Below are positions 62,132 to 64,000 of a stretch of 64,000 nucleotides of DNA, piece after piece. Source of the stretch: Escherichia hormaechei_A (GTDB taxonomy: Bacteria; Pseudomonadota; Gammaproteobacteria; Enterobacterales; Enterobacteriaceae). The position numbers were made by a program, and so were the translations under genes. How positions within the stretch are numbered: position 1 is the first letter of the stretch; the number at the start of each line of letters is the position of its first letter. The DNA lies in contig CP170191.1 in NCBI GenBank assembly GCA_042434945.1, positions 1,364,001 through 1,428,000 of the forward strand. The letters are read 5' to 3'. A model generated the notes under the pieces. It was not told the origin of the DNA. It searched no databases and saw only the letters and a list, made by a program, of their open reading frames with translations.

Positions 62132-64000
62132 ATGGAAAATCCAGCCATCCTGTTACGCCGTCTTAACCCTTACTGTGCCCGCGCAATGGAAGGGGCCGCT
62201 TCCCTGTGCCAGACCCGCGCCCATGCGGAAATCCTGCCTGAGCACTGGCTGCTGAAACTGCTGGAGCAGGGTGAGGGCGACCTGACGGTGCTGGCGCGGC
62301 GCTACGAATGGGATATGGATACGATATGGCAGGATATGCTGGGTTTTCTGGACAGCCTGCCACGGTCAGTGCGCAGCCGTCCGCAGCTTTCGGAGGGCGT
62401 GAAGTCCCTTATGCAGGATGCCTGGCTGCACGCCTCGCTGTCGGGGGAAGAGCACATCCGCAGCATTCACCTCCTGATGGCGCTGGTGAAAAAACCGAAA
62501 CTGCTGCGCTGCGACGGCCTGTGGCCGCTGCTGACGCTGGCGCAGAGCCAGCTTGAGCGCCTGCGTGGACTTCTGGATGCGCAGTCGGATGAACGACCGG
62601 AGGTGCAGCAGGAAGCGGAGCTTACGCAGGGGGATGAGGTGGAGTTTGTCGGCCGTCCGGTGAATGCGGATATAACAGGAGAGCTGAACCCGGCGTTGCA
62701 GAATGCGCTGGACAGGTTCACCCTCGACGTCACCGCCCGCGCCCGTGAGGGCAGAATCGACCCGGTCTATGGCCGCGACAATGAAATCCGCCAGATGGTG
62801 GACATTCTTTCCCGGCGCCGCAAGAACAACCCGATTCTGGTCGGCGAACCGGGCGTCGGCAAGACCGCGCTCGTGGAGGGACTGGCGCTGCGCATTCATG
62901 AGGGCAATGTGCCGGACGCGCTGAAGCCGGTCTCCGTGCGCACCCTTGACCTCGGCCTGTTACAGGCCGGGGCGGGTGTGAAGGGGGAATTCGAGCAGCG
63001 CCTGAAAAACATCATCGACGCGGTGCAGCAGTCACCCCAGCCGGTTCTGCTCTTTATTGACGAGGCGCACACCATTATCGGCGCGGGCAACCAGGCGGGC
63101 GGCGCCGATGCGGCCAACCTGCTGAAACCGGCGCTCGCCCGCGGTGAGCTCAGAACCATCGCCGCCACCACCTGGAGTGAGTACAAACAGTACTTTGAGC
63201 GCGACGCCGCGCTGGAGCGTCGTTTCCAGATGGTGAAGGTGGACGAACCGGACGACAACACCGCCTGCCTGATGCTGCGCGGACTCAAGTCACGCTACGC
63301 GGAGCACCATGGCGTGCATATTACCGATGAAGCGGTTAAAGCCGCCGTCACGTTGTCCAGACGCTATCTGACCGGACGCCAGCTTCCGGACAAGGCGGTT
63401 GATTTGCTGGATACCGCCTCTGCCCGTATCCGTATGAGCCTCGACACTATTCCGGAGCCGCTGACCCGCATGAAGGCGCAGCTCACGGCCCTTGCTATGG
63501 AGAAGCAGGCGCTGCTGGAGGATATCGTAGTGGGTAATACCGCTCACGGCGAACGTCTGACCGCCATCGGAGAGGAAGAGGTCGCCATCATTTTGCAGCT
63601 CGACGAACGGGAAGCCCAGTACGGCCAGGAGCTGAAACTGACGGAAGAACTGCTTGCCTGCCGCACGGATATCTCCCGTCAGGGGGAGATTGCGGACCTT
63701 CAGATGCAGCTTACTGCCGTGCAGCAGAATACCCCGCTGCTGGGGCTGGATGTGGACGCGCGTACCGTCGCCACCGTTATCGCCGACTGGACGGGCGTAC
63801 CGCTCTCTTCCCTGATGAAGGACGAGCAGACGGAACTGCTGAGCCTTGAGCACAGTCTGGCGAAACGCGTTGTCGGTCAGGACAGTGCGCTGAATGCCAT
63901 TGCGCAACGCCTGCGCGCCAGCAAAACCGGTCTGGCGCCGGAGAACGGCCCGCAGGGCGTGTTCCTGCTTGTGGGGCCGAGCGGCACCGGCAAGACCGAA
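62132..64000 (+). CDS. clpV: T6SS AAA+ ATPase ClpV (TssH), C-terminus beyond window
   Basis: The ATG at 62132 opens a frame that runs to the window end (623 codons visible). The N-terminal domain (MENPAILLRRLNPYCARAME) that recognises contracted sheath is followed by the first AAA+ module: Walker A GEPGVGKT, Walker B LLFIDEAHTIIGAG, and DPVYGRDNEIRQMVD before it. A middle coiled-coil region comes next, and the start of the second module with Walker A GPSGTGKTE is cut by the edge. ClpV disassembles contracted TssBC sheath for reuse. Confidence 0.95.
   Translation, partial: MENPAILLRRLNPYCARAMEGAASLCQTRAHAEILPEHWLLKLLEQGEGDLTVLARRYEWDMDTIWQDMLGFLDSLPRSVRSRPQLSEGVKSLMQDAWLHASLSGEEHIRSIHLLMALVKKPKLLRCDGLWPLLTLAQSQLERLRGLLDAQSDERPEVQQEAELTQGDEVEFVGRPVNADITGELNPALQNALDRFTLDVTARAREGRIDPVYGRDNEIRQMVDILSRRRKNNPILVGEPGVGKTALVEGLALRIHEGNVPDALKPVSVRTLDLGLLQAGAGVKGEFEQRLKNIIDAVQQSPQPVLLFIDEAHTIIGAGNQAGGADAANLLKPALARGELRTIAATTWSEYKQYFERDAALERRFQMVKVDEPDDNTACLMLRGLKSRYAEHHGVHITDEAVKAAVTLSRRYLTGRQLPDKAVDLLDTASARIRMSLDTIPEPLTRMKAQLTALAMEKQALLEDIVVGNTAHGERLTAIGEEEVAIILQLDEREAQYGQELKLTEELLACRTDISRQGEIADLQMQLTAVQQNTPLLGLDVDARTVATVIADWTGVPLSSLMKDEQTELLSLEHSLAKRVVGQDSALNAIAQRLRASKTGLAPENGPQGVFLLVGPSGTGKTE

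Overview
The window is a chromosomal segment of an enteric bacterium (Enterobacteriaceae). Gene order (hemP-aroH-ppsR-ppsA ... ydiK/ydiJ-menI-ydiH ... sufABCDSE-ldtE-lpp-pykF ... fumD) follows the Escherichia coli backbone, but the haem-uptake genes, the extra accessory blocks, the GC-rich codon use and the divergent protein sequences point to the Enterobacter/Lelliottia/Leclercia group. The genus is an inference: no rRNA or other marker gene is present. Comparisons with E. coli proteins are from memory, not from alignments.

Layout. 0-2.6 kb: haem uptake operon on the minus strand (hemP, TonB-dependent receptor hmuR, start of hmuS) behind a near-consensus Fur box. 2.8-7.5 kb: aroH (with a TrpR operator), ppsR and ppsA (with a Cra-like site); these look almost pure E. 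coli. 7.7-11.6 kb: a sugar symporter (GPH family) and a GH3 glycosidase. 11.9-16.9 kb: ydiK, ydiJ, menI, ydiH. 17-31.4 kb: a roughly 14-kb accessory block between ydiH and sufA, which I recall as neighbours in E. coli. It holds two tandem IprA-like regulators, a chaperone-usher fimbrial operon with its own LuxR-type regulator, a Cys-type orphan formate dehydrogenase, a rearranged blue-light regulon (bluF, bluR, ycgZ-ymgA-ariR) and a candidate peptidoglycan hydrolase/immunity pair. 31.8-37.4 kb: the suf Fe-S assembly operon, whose front part again looks like E. coli and whose sufS is broken by two one-base deletions. 37.5-40.5 kb: ldtE, lpp, pykF. 40.9-46.3 kb: a reverse-transsulfuration pair (cystathionine beta-synthase and gamma-lyase) divergent from a MetNIQ-type importer. 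46.4-49.7 kb: fumD and a polar amino-acid ABC importer. 49.9-55.1 kb: small unknown ORFs, a DUF1996 protein, a 46-residue acidic peptide, an MBL-fold hydrolase, a beta-carbonic anhydrase and a ydhS-type flavoprotein. 55.7-64 kb: the first seven genes of a type VI secretion cluster (tssB, tssC, tssK, tssL, an OmpA-domain gene, hcp, clpV), cut off by the window end.

Themes. Iron and sulfur recur: haem import, Fur-controlled suf, transsulfuration and sulfur amino-acid import. Carbon flux at the PEP-pyruvate node (ppsA, ppsR, pykF) carries two Cra-like sites. Surface and competition functions (fimbriae, T6SS, the hydrolase pair) make up most of the accessory content. The strongest oddities are the two E. 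coli-like mosaic tracts, the disrupted sufS, and paired inverted repeats in front of both the fimbrial and the blue-light genes. No tRNA, rRNA, CRISPR array, insertion sequence or phage gene was seen.
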